The translations under genes and the position numbers were made by a program. 64,000 nucleotides of DNA, taken from positions 21,014 through 85,013 of the forward strand of contig NZ_JANJZT010000019.1 of assembly GCF_024622975.1 (NCBI RefSeq). Direction: 5' to 3'. Each line of letters begins with the position of its first letter. Position 1 is the first letter of the stretch. The notes under the pieces were generated by a model, which was not told the origin of the DNA, ran no database searches, and worked only from the letters and a program-made list of their open reading frames with translations. Source of the stretch: Blautia caecimuris. Its GTDB lineage: Bacteria > Bacillota > Clostridia > Lachnospirales > Lachnospiraceae. Positions 17,095 to 24,395 of the stretch are shown one piece after another.

Positions 17095-18204
17095 ATGTAT
17101 ATAGAGTCTGTACAATTAAAAAATTTCAGGAATTATGAAACCCTTGAGCTGAATCTTGACAGGGAAACAAATATTTTTTACGGGGATAATGCACAGGGAA
17201 AAACAAATATTCTGGAATCTGTATATCTTTGTGGGACAACAAAGTCTCATAAGGGAAGTAAGGACAGAGAGATGATCCGTTTCGGTCAGGAGGATGCTCA
17301 CATCCGGATGATGGTAAAAAAGGATGGTCTTTCTTACAAGCTGGACATGCATCTTCGGAAAAACAAGGCAAAAGGAGCTGCAGTCAACGGGCTTCCGGTT
17401 AAAAAAGCAAGAGAGCTTTTTGGAATTGTAAATCTTGTATTTTTTTCGCCGGAGGATCTTAATATTATTAAAAACGGTCCTGGTGAAAGAAGAAGATTTC
17501 TGGATCTGGAGCTGTGTCAGCTGGATCAGATCTATCTGTCTGATCTGGCCGGATATAATCATATTGTAAACCAGAGAAACCGTCTTCTGAAGGATATGTA
17601 TGCGAATCCATCTTTGAAAGATACGCTGGAAGTGTGGGATAAGCAGATGATACAGTACGGCAGAAAGCTGATTCGCAAACGCCAGACTTTTGTGGAAGAG
17701 TTAAATGAGATCATTTGTGATATTCACAAAAATCTTACCGGCGGTGAAGAGCTTCTTCAGGTTATTTATGAACCAAGCGCACAGGAAGAGGATTTTGAGG
17801 AGCTGCTTTTCAGAAACAGGGACAGGGATATCCGGATGAAAATGACCTCTTCAGGACCTCACAGAGATGATCTCTGTTTTCTGGTAAATGGTATTGATAT
17901 CAGGAAATACGGATCGCAGGGACAGCAGAGGACAGCCGCTCTGTCTTTGAAACTTTCGGAAATATATCTTGTAAAGAAAAAAATCGGAGATACGCCTGTG
18001 CTTCTTCTGGATGATGTACTTTCAGAGTTGGACAGCAGCCGTCAGACGTATCTTCTGGACAGTATCCATGATATTCAGACATTGATCACCTGTACAGGCC
18101 TGGATGATTTTGTGAACCATCAGTTTCACATTAATAAAGTATTCAGGGTTGTAAAGGGTGAAGTTTTTAATCCAGTAAAAAAAGTGAACTGTAAACAGCA
18201 GTAA
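17095..18204 (+). CDS. recF: DNA replication and repair protein RecF
   Basis: A 369-residue SMC-like ATPase that helps load RecA at gaps. Walker A is YGDNAQGKTNILES (about residues 29-42), the signature is YGSQGQQRTAALSLKLSE, and Walker B is LLLDDVLSELD. Other family markers are LVFFSPEDLNIIKNGPGERR and SSGPHRDDL. The ATG at 17095 lies 3 bases after the yaaA stop, so it is probably coupled. A terminator follows. Confidence 0.96.
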   Translation: MYIESVQLKNFRNYETLELNLDRETNIFYGDNAQGKTNILESVYLCGTTKSHKGSKDREMIRFGQEDAHIRMMVKKDGLSYKLDMHLRKNKAKGAAVNGLPVKKARELFGIVNLVFFSPEDLNIIKNGPGERRRFLDLELCQLDQIYLSDLAGYNHIVNQRNRLLKDMYANPSLKDTLEVWDKQMIQYGRKLIRKRQTFVEELNEIICDIHKNLTGGEELLQVIYEPSAQEEDFEELLFRNRDRDIRMKMTSSGPHRDDLCFLVNGIDIRKYGSQGQQRTAALSLKLSEIYLVKKKIGDTPVLLLDDVLSELDSSRQTYLLDSIHDIQTLITCTGLDDFVNHQFHINKVFRVVKGEVFNPVKKVNCKQQ

Positions 18205-18206
18205 TT

Positions 18207-18236
18207 TTTCCCCGGAATTTATTTTTTCCGGGGAAA
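18207..18236 (+). terminator. Rho-independent terminator after recF
   Basis: A perfect 11-base stem (18207-18217 with 18226-18236) with an 8-base T-rich loop is followed by GTTCTTTG. It closes the dnaA-recF unit. Confidence 0.7.
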
Positions 18237-18241
18237 GTTCT

Positions 18242-18270
18242 TTGACAAGCATAAATGCATATGTTAAACT
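18242..18270 (+). promoter_or_regulatory. Promoter of the TPR/acidic-repeat/AAA gene
   Basis: A perfect TTGACA (18242-18247) and a TAAACT (18265-18270) are spaced by 17 bases, directly behind the recF terminator and about 30 bases ahead of the start codon. Confidence 0.7.
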
Positions 18271-18302
18271 TGTTTTAATTATGGAAAGTTGGTGAATGTA
18301 TA

Positions 18303-20987
18303 TTGGATAAAGAGGAATTTCGAATAAAAGTGAGCCGTATTGACAACCTTGTAGCTCAGAAAAAATACAAGGAAGCAGTTGAGGTTGTTGAGAGCATTGA
18401 CTGGCGCAGAGTAAAAAATGTTCATAATCTGTGCGTGGTTGGTGAGATTTATGCTGCAAATAAGAGATATGAGGAAAGTAAGGAGATTTTTCTTCTGGCA
18501 TATCATCGGGCGCCTATCGGTAAAAATATTTTGTACAGGCTGATCGAGGTATCTTTGAAAATGCAGGATATCGAGGAAGCGGAAGAGTTTTATGAGGAAT
18601 ATCTGGAGGTTGCTCCCAATGACAATACCCAGTATATTCTCAAATATAAGATCAGCAAAGCGAAACAGGTGTCTCTGGACGAGCAGATCCGTATTCTGGA
18701 AGAATATAAGGAACGTGAGTTTACAGAGAGATGGTCCTATGAACTGGCAAAGCTGTACTACCAGAAAGGCGATATGAAAAAATGCCTGGAAATGTGCAAC
18801 GATATCATTCTCTGGTTCAGCGAAGGCCGTTATGTGCTGAAAGCAATGGATCTGAAAAACCGGATGGGACAGCTTACCGGGAAAGAAAGAGAGCAGTATG
18901 AGAAACAGTTTATTCCGAATCTGACAACTGTTGATCAGATGACTCAGTCAGGGGAAGCCCGGGAAACCGGTTCTGATGCAGAGAACAAATATGAGGCTCT
19001 TCCGGATGAAGATTCTCCTGTGATTGAAAGTGTTCGCATTGATGAGAGAGATGTAAACAGTGCGGAAAGCCTTCAGGAAAAAATTTCCAAAGGCATCCGG
19101 GATATTTTTAACGGCAAAAAGAAAGAAGAGGACTTTACAAAAGAGGAAGAAGACCTTCAGGAAGAAATGCTCAGGGATCGTTTTTCTGAAAAGGAACATA
19201 AAAACGTTCCGGAGCTGGAACCGGAAGAAGTTTCTGTTCTTCAGGAAGAAGAAAATATTTCTCAGGACAGCTTTGCTGAGACGGAAGAAGCTGAGGAACC
19301 GGAAATTGATGTAAATGAGATATTTGAAGATTTTTCCGATCAGACAGTTTCACGCCTGGAGGAGGAAGAGACACTTTCTGACAGCAGTACAGAGCTTCCT
19401 CAGCTTGAAATTCCGGAATCCATGAAAAATATAGATCTGGAAAGTGATATTATGCCGGAAATTCCCAAGGCTCCGGAAGTGGTCCTGCCAGGAGCAGAAA
19501 AGAACGAGACGGAAGCAGAAATCGATTTTGACTTTAATCTGGAAGACATGATCCTTTCAGCAGCAACTGCTCAGGGAATTGAAATTCCGGATGATGAACC
19601 GAAGGCGGAGGACGTTCATGCAGCAGATCCTGACGATGAAGATTATATGACAGAAGAGGATCTTCGGAGAGCAGAAGAGGAATTCCTTAATGGTCCGGCT
19701 GGAAGAAAAGATCACAAAGATCCGGAGGAGCTTCTGGAAGAAGAGTTTGGAGAAGCAGATGAGTTTTATGAAGATGCTTCTGATGATGAGGACGATGATT
19801 TCTACGGCGATGAATATGATGACGGGGACGATGATTTTTACGGGGAAGAATCTGACGATGAGGACGATGATTTCTACGAAGATGAGTCTGATGACGGAGA
19901 TGACTTCTACGAAGAGTTTGATGACGACGACTTTTACGGAGAAGAATCCGACGACGAGGAAGATGATTTTTATGAAGAAGAACCGGAAGAGCTTCCTGTC
20001 GTAAGCCGTAATCCTATTTCAAAAAATAAATCTGCAAAAATAATTTCAGAAGAGAAGAATGCAGAGATCCGAAAACCGGATCCGGACAGAAAAACAGTAT
20101 TTAAAGAAGAGCCGGCAGGACAGAAGGCTCCTCGGAAGAAGAAAAATGTCCGTCTGAGTCAGGCTGAGGAACTGGAACGGTTTGTTGATACCATCCGTCC
20201 TCAGGAGGCAATGGATATTATTCCCAGGGAGAAAACTCTTACAGACAGCGAGAAAAAACTGTTTACATATTTTGCAAGAGTACCTGGGCTGAGAGAGCAG
20301 CTTGTAGACGCGCTTTGCGACGTTCAGATGGCTGCTGCTGACAAAACGTCCAGAACCGGAAACATTATTGTTATGGGCGGAAGAGAGACAGGAAAAACAA
20401 GACTGATCTCAGGACTGATTCCTGCAATATGCAAGGAACTGAATCTTGAAGCCGCCAAGGTTGCCTATGTATTTGCAGAGCAGATCAATGGCAAAAATAT
20501 TCCTGCAATCGTCAAAAAGATGGCAGGTGGTTTCCTTGTAATTGAAAATGCAAACCAGCTTAAAAAAGAAACCGTAAATCAGTTAAGCAAGGCAATGGAT
20601 TTCCGCACAGACGGAATGATCGTGATTCTGGAAGACGAAAAGATCGGAATGAGAAAGCTGATGGCAAGATTCCCGAAATTTACGTCCAAATTTACATCTA
20701 TGATCAATATCCCGGTATTTACCAATGATGAGCTTGTAAACTTTGCAATGGTTTATACAAGAGAACGGGGTTATACGATTGATCAGCAGGCAATGTTGGT
20801 ACTTTACAATCTGATCAGTGTGAATCAGAAAGAAGATATGCCTATGAACGTAGGCGCTGTAAAGGAAATCATTGATAATGCCATTGCAAAATCTACCGGC
20901 GGAATCCGTAAACTGAGCAGAAATATTTCCAAGAAGAGAACAGATATGGACGGATATACAGTTCTCTACGAAAAGGATTTTAAGTAA
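18303..20987 (+). CDS. TPR / acidic-repeat / AAA-like ATPase protein of unknown function
   Basis: An 894-residue protein that I do not recognise as a named family. It has three parts. Residues 1-200 are helical TPR-like repeats (KYKEAVEVVESIDW, GEIYAANKRYEESKEIFLLA, AEEFYEEYLEVAP). Residues about 215-600 are strongly acidic and probably disordered, with DFY-containing repeats near 487-560. Residues about 645-894 hold an AAA-like ATPase with Walker A GGRETGKT (692-699) and a Walker B-like FLVIENA with Glu748-Asn749 in place of the usual Asp-Glu. The helicase/CbxX-like stretch GVRKLMARFPKF is approximated by GMRKLMARFPKFTSKFTS. The start is a TTG, the only in-frame initiation codon near a weak GGTGA site. 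It has its own promoter between recF and rsmA. The ATPase part recalls SpoVK/CbxX AAA proteins. Confidence 0.8.
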   Translation: MDKEEFRIKVSRIDNLVAQKKYKEAVEVVESIDWRRVKNVHNLCVVGEIYAANKRYEESKEIFLLAYHRAPIGKNILYRLIEVSLKMQDIEEAEEFYEEYLEVAPNDNTQYILKYKISKAKQVSLDEQIRILEEYKEREFTERWSYELAKLYYQKGDMKKCLEMCNDIILWFSEGRYVLKAMDLKNRMGQLTGKEREQYEKQFIPNLTTVDQMTQSGEARETGSDAENKYEALPDEDSPVIESVRIDERDVNSAESLQEKISKGIRDIFNGKKKEEDFTKEEEDLQEEMLRDRFSEKEHKNVPELEPEEVSVLQEEENISQDSFAETEEAEEPEIDVNEIFEDFSDQTVSRLEEEETLSDSSTELPQLEIPESMKNIDLESDIMPEIPKAPEVVLPGAEKNETEAEIDFDFNLEDMILSAATAQGIEIPDDEPKAEDVHAADPDDEDYMTEEDLRRAEEEFLNGPAGRKDHKDPEELLEEEFGEADEFYEDASDDEDDDFYGDEYDDGDDDFYGEESDDEDDDFYEDESDDGDDFYEEFDDDDFYGEESDDEEDDFYEEEPEELPVVSRNPISKNKSAKIISEEKNAEIRKPDPDRKTVFKEEPAGQKAPRKKKNVRLSQAEELERFVDTIRPQEAMDIIPREKTLTDSEKKLFTYFARVPGLREQLVDALCDVQMAAADKTSRTGNIIVMGGRETGKTRLISGLIPAICKELNLEAAKVAYVFAEQINGKNIPAIVKKMAGGFLVIENANQLKKETVNQLSKAMDFRTDGMIVILEDEKIGMRKLMARFPKFTSKFTSMINIPVFTNDELVNFAMVYTRERGYTIDQQAMLVLYNLISVNQKEDMPMNVGAVKEIIDNAIAKSTGGIRKLSRNISKKRTDMDGYTVLYEKDFK
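19761..19985 (+). repeat. In-frame acidic DFY repeat region
   Basis: About seven degenerate units of 9 to 12 codons, each starting with Asp/Glu-Phe-Tyr and continuing with a run of Asp, Glu, Gly and Ser (for example DFYGEESDDEDD twice over). The DNA is correspondingly rich in GAT/GAC/GAA repeats such as GACGATGATTT. It lies within the disordered middle of the TPR/AAA protein. Confidence 0.8.
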
Positions 20988-21023
20988 CATAAAAAATAAA
21001 TAACGGAAAAGGAAGTAAAGATT

Positions 21024-21902
21024 ATGACCAGACCTTATCTTGGAAATCCCAAATACACGATTGAAGTTCTTCAGAAGTATGGATTTGTTTTTCAGAAAAG
21101 GTTTGGTCAAAATTTTTTGATCGATACTCATGTTCTGGAAAAAATCATTCGGGCATCTGAAATAACAAAAGATGATTTTGTACTGGAAATAGGACCGGGA
21201 ATCGGAACTATGACACAGTATCTGGCAGACTCTGCCAGAGCAGTCACGGCAGTGGAGATCGACGATGCTCTGATCCCCATACTGCAGGATACTCTGAAGG
21301 ACTGGGATAATGTAAATATTATTCACGGGGATATCCTGAAAACAGATATTCAGAAGATAGCAGATGAAAAAAATCAGGGAAAGGCGATCAAGGTAGTTGC
21401 AAATCTGCCCTATTATATTACAACACCGATCATTATGGGACTGTTTGAGAGCCATGTTCCGGTAGAATCCATAACAGTAATGGTTCAGAAAGAAGTGGCA
21501 GACCGTATGCAGACAGGTCCGGGGTCAAAGGATTACGGGGCGTTGTCTCTGGCCGTTCAGTATTATGCGGAACCGGAGATTGTAGCAAATGTGCCGCCCA
21601 ACTGTTTTATGCCAAGACCAAAGGTGGGAAGCGCCGTGATCCGCCTGAAAAGACACAAAGAGCCGCCTGTTCAGGTGCAGAATGAAAAGCTGATGTTCCG
21701 GCTTATTCGCGCATCTTTTAACCAGAGAAGAAAAACAATGGCCAATGGGCTGAAAAATTCCCAGGAACTGAATTATACAAAAGAACAGGTTGAGAGCGCG
21801 ATCAGCGCCTGCGGGCTTCCTCTGAATATCAGAGGAGAAGCTCTGAGTCTGGAGCAGTTTGCCGCTCTGACAAATGCATTTTGCTGTACGGCATCCCGGT
21901 GA
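21024..21902 (+). CDS. rsmA: 16S rRNA (adenine1518/1519-N6)-dimethyltransferase RsmA
   Basis: A 292-residue KsgA-family enzyme that dimethylates A1518 and A1519 near the 3' end of 16S rRNA. It has FGQNFLIDTHVLEKI, the SAM motif LEIGPGIGTMTQYL, the catalytic NLPYYITTPI, and the C-terminal FMPRPKVGSAVI / RASFNQRRKTMANGL. The ATG at 21024 is preceded by GGAAAAGGAAG. It lies 36 bases behind the TPR/AAA gene, probably in the same transcript, and ends at a strong terminator. Confidence 0.96.
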   Translation: MTRPYLGNPKYTIEVLQKYGFVFQKRFGQNFLIDTHVLEKIIRASEITKDDFVLEIGPGIGTMTQYLADSARAVTAVEIDDALIPILQDTLKDWDNVNIIHGDILKTDIQKIADEKNQGKAIKVVANLPYYITTPIIMGLFESHVPVESITVMVQKEVADRMQTGPGSKDYGALSLAVQYYAEPEIVANVPPNCFMPRPKVGSAVIRLKRHKEPPVQVQNEKLMFRLIRASFNQRRKTMANGLKNSQELNYTKEQVESAISACGLPLNIRGEALSLEQFAALTNAFCCTASR

Positions 21903-21948
21903 TGCCGCCACAGCAGAGAATGGACTGTATGACAGAAAAAAAGAGTAT

Positions 21949-21985
21949 GTAAAAAGCATCCGGTGGCTGGTCGGATGCTTTTTAC
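21949..21985 (+). terminator. Strong rho-independent terminator after rsmA
   Basis: A perfect 14-base stem (21949-21962 with 21972-21985) with a 9-base loop; the 3' arm contains TTTTT. It ends the TPR/AAA-rsmA transcript. Confidence 0.85.
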
Positions 21986-22238
21986 TTGAAGATTTATTAA
22001 ATTTAAAAGGAAGGAGAGTTGAATACCTTTACAGGTATCCAACATATGAAAAAGAAAATTATAAAAATAATGTTGGCTGTATTATTTTTATGTGAATAGT
22101 ATATCTGTAAAATATGAGAGTTTCATGTTTAAGATATGAAAAAATAATGAACGAATATAGAAAGATTTATGAATGACAGATCTGATCTGAAAGAAGGGAA
22201 AATGTTCATAAACATATTACAGCGCAGGTTTGAAAGTG
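21986..22238. other. Non-coding stretch with a short signal-peptide-like frame
   Basis: No full gene is visible between the rsmA terminator and the promoter of the small secreted protein. A 17-codon frame (22046-22099) reads MKKKIIKIMLAVLFLCE and stops; it resembles the start of a signal peptide. A small hairpin (ATACCT/AGGTAT) lies just upstream of it. It may be a gene remnant or may have no meaning. Confidence 0.3.
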
Positions 22239-22247
22239 TGATATAAT
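22239..22247 (+). promoter_or_regulatory. Extended -10 promoter before the small secreted protein
   Basis: TGATATAAT at 22239-22247 is an extended -10 element (TG, one base, TATAAT) without a recognisable -35. A second extended -10, TGATATAAT, occurs at 22335-22343. Either could start the message for the gene at 22404; the first leaves a leader of about 150 bases. Confidence 0.5.
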
Positions 22248-22403
22248 AGCAGATGTCAGAAAAAAGATGATATTTCCAAAGGTCATTGGGAAGACATTTT
22301 GCCAGGCTGCCGGCAACGGGGCATAAGGTATTTCTGATATAATTGCAGGAAAACAGCAATGGTTTTCCAGAACATGGTTTCAGACAAAACGGAGGTAATA
22401 AAA

Positions 22404-22865
22404 ATGAAAATAAAAAAATTAAGTGCATGGATTCTTGCAGGAGCGCTTACATGTACAGCGCCTGCTGTCGTATCCGCGGATACTGCAACAGATGCTGCGG
22501 TAGATCAGGCAGTGGACCTTTTGAAGGAGAGCGGAATAGGAGATCTTCTCTCTGATCCGGATAAGGTGGTTGACATTATCATATCTGCAATGGATTCAGT
22601 TGGACAGGCAGATGTTACTGACGAAGAGATTTCTTCTGCGATTGACACCGCAGCACAGGCAGCCGGTTTTACGTTGTCAGATTCTGAAAAAAGCACTCTG
22701 GTAAGTCTTTATAACAAGTTTAAAAATATGGATCTTGATGAAGAACAGCTGAGGGAGCAGGTCCATAAGGTATATGATAAGCTGGAGAGTCTGGGAGTTA
22801 CCAAAGAGGATGTTAAGAGTATTTTCGGAAAACTGGTAGATATGGTAAAAGATATCCTGAATTGA
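22404..22865 (+). CDS. Small secreted protein, function unknown
   Basis: A 153-residue protein starting at the ATG at 22404, behind ACGGAGG; an in-frame ATG at 22359 lacks a site and would spoil the signal peptide. Residues 1 to about 24 form a classical signal peptide (Lys-rich start, hydrophobic core, VVSA cleavage site), with no lipobox. The mature part is acidic and helical, with repeated segments such as ATDAAVDQAVDLLKESG, LSDPDKVVDIIISAMDSVG and a C-terminal VTKEDVKSIFGKLVDMVKD. This style is close to DUF1002-type secreted proteins of Clostridia, but I cannot assign the family firmly. It stands alone and ends at two hairpins. Confidence 0.75.
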   Translation: MKIKKLSAWILAGALTCTAPAVVSADTATDAAVDQAVDLLKESGIGDLLSDPDKVVDIIISAMDSVGQADVTDEEISSAIDTAAQAAGFTLSDSEKSTLVSLYNKFKNMDLDEEQLREQVHKVYDKLESLGVTKEDVKSIFGKLVDMVKDILN

Positions 22866-23126
22866 CAACAGGTTGCAGACAATTTGGATATAAAGATAAA
22901 TAAATTATGTATATTACACAACATTAATTTGGTAAAACAAAGAAGAATATGTAGTATTTTTATAAAAAACAGAGGAATATAAGAAAAAATATTGTGCAAA
23001 TACACGAAAGATTCACTGTTTGTTCATAGAAAGTTCATAAAAGATTGCTATGATAAGAACAGTTCGAAAGAACAATGTTATGACGTTGTAATGTTCTTCA
23101 TTACACATAAATTTTTTCATAATAAT
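22866..23126. other. AT-rich 3' region of the secreted-protein gene
   Basis: No gene is visible. A stretch at about 23068-23108 contains partly self-complementary GTTCTT/AAGAAC and GTAATG/CATTAC elements that could fold in the 3' end of the message, but there is nothing recognisable. Confidence 0.3.
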
Positions 23127-23152
23127 TGCCCCGGTAAACCACTGCCGGGGCA
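23127..23152 (+). terminator. GC-rich hairpin, first of a tandem pair
   Basis: A perfect 8-base GC-rich stem (23127-23134 with 23145-23152), followed by CTCCTCGTTT. The tail is only moderately U-rich, so it may be an auxiliary terminator to the next hairpin. Confidence 0.55.
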
Positions 23153-23166
23153 CTCCTCGTTTATAG

Positions 23167-23193
23167 AGCTCCCTGAATCAGGGAGCTTTTTTG
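23167..23193 (+). terminator. Rho-independent terminator, second of a tandem pair
   Basis: A stem AGCTCCCT/AGGGAGCT (23167-23174 with 23180-23187) followed directly by six T residues is a textbook intrinsic terminator. It insulates the downstream S1-domain gene. Confidence 0.85.
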
Positions 23194-23212
23194 CTGTTAA
23201 GCTGTAAATAGG

Positions 23213-23242
23213 TTGTAGGTCAGAAACCCCGTATGGTATAAT
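23213..23242 (+). promoter_or_regulatory. Promoter of the S1-domain gene
   Basis: TTGTAG (23213-23218), 18 bases, then TATAAT (23237-23242) with a TG at the extended position. Transcription would begin near 23249, giving a leader of nearly 190 bases. Confidence 0.65.
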
Positions 23243-23420
23243 AGGAACACTTAATGAATCCGGGTCGGAGACACAGGATGAATTTCGTGAGGAAATATGA
23301 CTGGACACTTAACGAGGTTCAGTGATGCGAATGCCGGGTTTTGAACCTGCGGTATCATATGACATAAATAAAAGCTGCTGCACAGTTCTGACAGAGGACG
23401 CAGGAAAATAATAGCAGGAA
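23243..23420 (+). ncRNA. Candidate structured 5' leader of the S1-domain gene
   Basis: The leader contains a 10-pair hairpin with a 2-base bulge (23331-23340 with 23344-23355), a small hairpin ATTTC-GTGA-GGAAAT (about 23282-23296), and an approximate direct repeat (CACTTAATGA near 23247 and CACTTAACGA near 23306). CCTGCG (23346-23351), inside the large hairpin, can instead pair with CGCAGG (23399-23404), which would allow a switch. I do not recognise it as a named riboswitch or ribosomal-protein leader. It could be cis-regulatory or a processed small RNA. Confidence 0.45.
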
Positions 23421-23435
23421 AGGGAGTAGTATATT

Positions 23436-24341
23436 ATGGCTGAAACAATGAAAGATTACGAAAAAGAGCTGAATGAGTCTATGAAAAAAATAGAAGAAGG
23501 GGACATACTTACCGGAACAGTAGTAAGTGTGGACGAAAAGGAAGTGATCCTTGATCTGAAATATTATGCGGAGGGTGTGATTCCGGCTGAAGACTATACC
23601 AGAGAGCCGGGATTTAATCTGAAAGAGGAAGTTCATCCGGGAGACGAGGTTTCTGCCACGGTTGTCCGTAAAGATGACGGAAACGGCAATATTCTTCTTT
23701 CCAGGGTTGAGGCGGCAGATGTGCTCGCATGGGAAAAAATCCGGGAATATAAAGAATCAGGAGAAGCTCTTGACGTTACAGTAAAGGGAATCACCAATGC
23801 AGGCGTCATTGCGTATGTGGAAGGTGTACGGGGATTTATTCCGGCTTCAAGACTTTCTCTTGGATATGTGGAGGATACAGAGGAATATCTGAACCGTCAG
23901 ATACGGGTTCAGGTGATCGAGTGTGACAAAGACAGTAAAAAGCTGATTCTTTCTGCAAGAGAACTTCTGAGAGAGCAGGCAGAGGAAGAGAGAAAGAAAA
24001 AAATTTCAAATGTTCAGGTGGGACTGGTAACAGAAGGAACGGTAGAAAGCCTCCAGCCATACGGAGCTTTTGTGGATCTTGGGAACGGTCTTTCCGGTCT
24101 TGTTCATATTTCCCAGATCTGCGAGAAAAGAATCAAAAAGCCCTCTGAGGTTCTTTCTGTGGGAGACAGAGTAAAGGTTAAGGTAACTGCTGTAAAGGAT
24201 GGAAAATTAAGTCTCAGCATAAAAGAGGCATCTGATATGATGGCAAAAGACATTGAGGAAGAGGTCTATGAGGTTCCGGATGCAGGTGAGGAAGCAACTA
24301 CCTCTCTTGGATCATTATTTGCAGGAATCAAACTGGACTGA
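23436..24341 (+). CDS. S1 RNA-binding domain protein (short ribosomal S1-like)
   Basis: A 301-residue protein with three S1 domains, at about residues 20-92 (GDILTGTVVSVDEKEVILDL), 108-175 (GEALDVTVKGITNAGVIAYV, with GFIPASRLS) and 192-262 (GLVTEGTVESLQPYGAFVDL, with GLVHISQI). This is the short S1-like form found in low-GC Gram-positives, less than full-length S1, and probably binds mRNA on or off the ribosome. The ATG at 23436 follows GGAAAGGGAG. It has its own promoter and a long structured leader, which suggests post-transcriptional control. The C-terminus is acidic. Confidence 0.88.
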   Translation: MAETMKDYEKELNESMKKIEEGDILTGTVVSVDEKEVILDLKYYAEGVIPAEDYTREPGFNLKEEVHPGDEVSATVVRKDDGNGNILLSRVEAADVLAWEKIREYKESGEALDVTVKGITNAGVIAYVEGVRGFIPASRLSLGYVEDTEEYLNRQIRVQVIECDKDSKKLILSARELLREQAEEERKKKISNVQVGLVTEGTVESLQPYGAFVDLGNGLSGLVHISQICEKRIKKPSEVLSVGDRVKVKVTAVKDGKLSLSIKEASDMMAKDIEEEVYEVPDAGEEATTSLGSLFAGIKLD

Positions 24342-24395
24342 GTATCGCAAAGAAATACAGTATCAGTTGAAGAAAGAGGCAGTGAGGAGGAATTT

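Noticed and set aside
19761..19985. CRISPR array or tandem DNA repeat
   Set aside because: The repeats are in-frame, degenerate, without spacers, and encode an acidic protein region.
20583..21455. Minus-strand frame of 290 codons over the TPR/AAA and rsmA junction
   Set aside because: It overlaps rsmA and the ATPase domain of the neighbouring gene and shows no recognisable domain or start site.
23127..23193. Two hairpins as a bidirectional terminator or attachment site
   Set aside because: There is no minus-strand gene entering from the right, and no integrase is nearby; a tandem terminator is the simpler reading.
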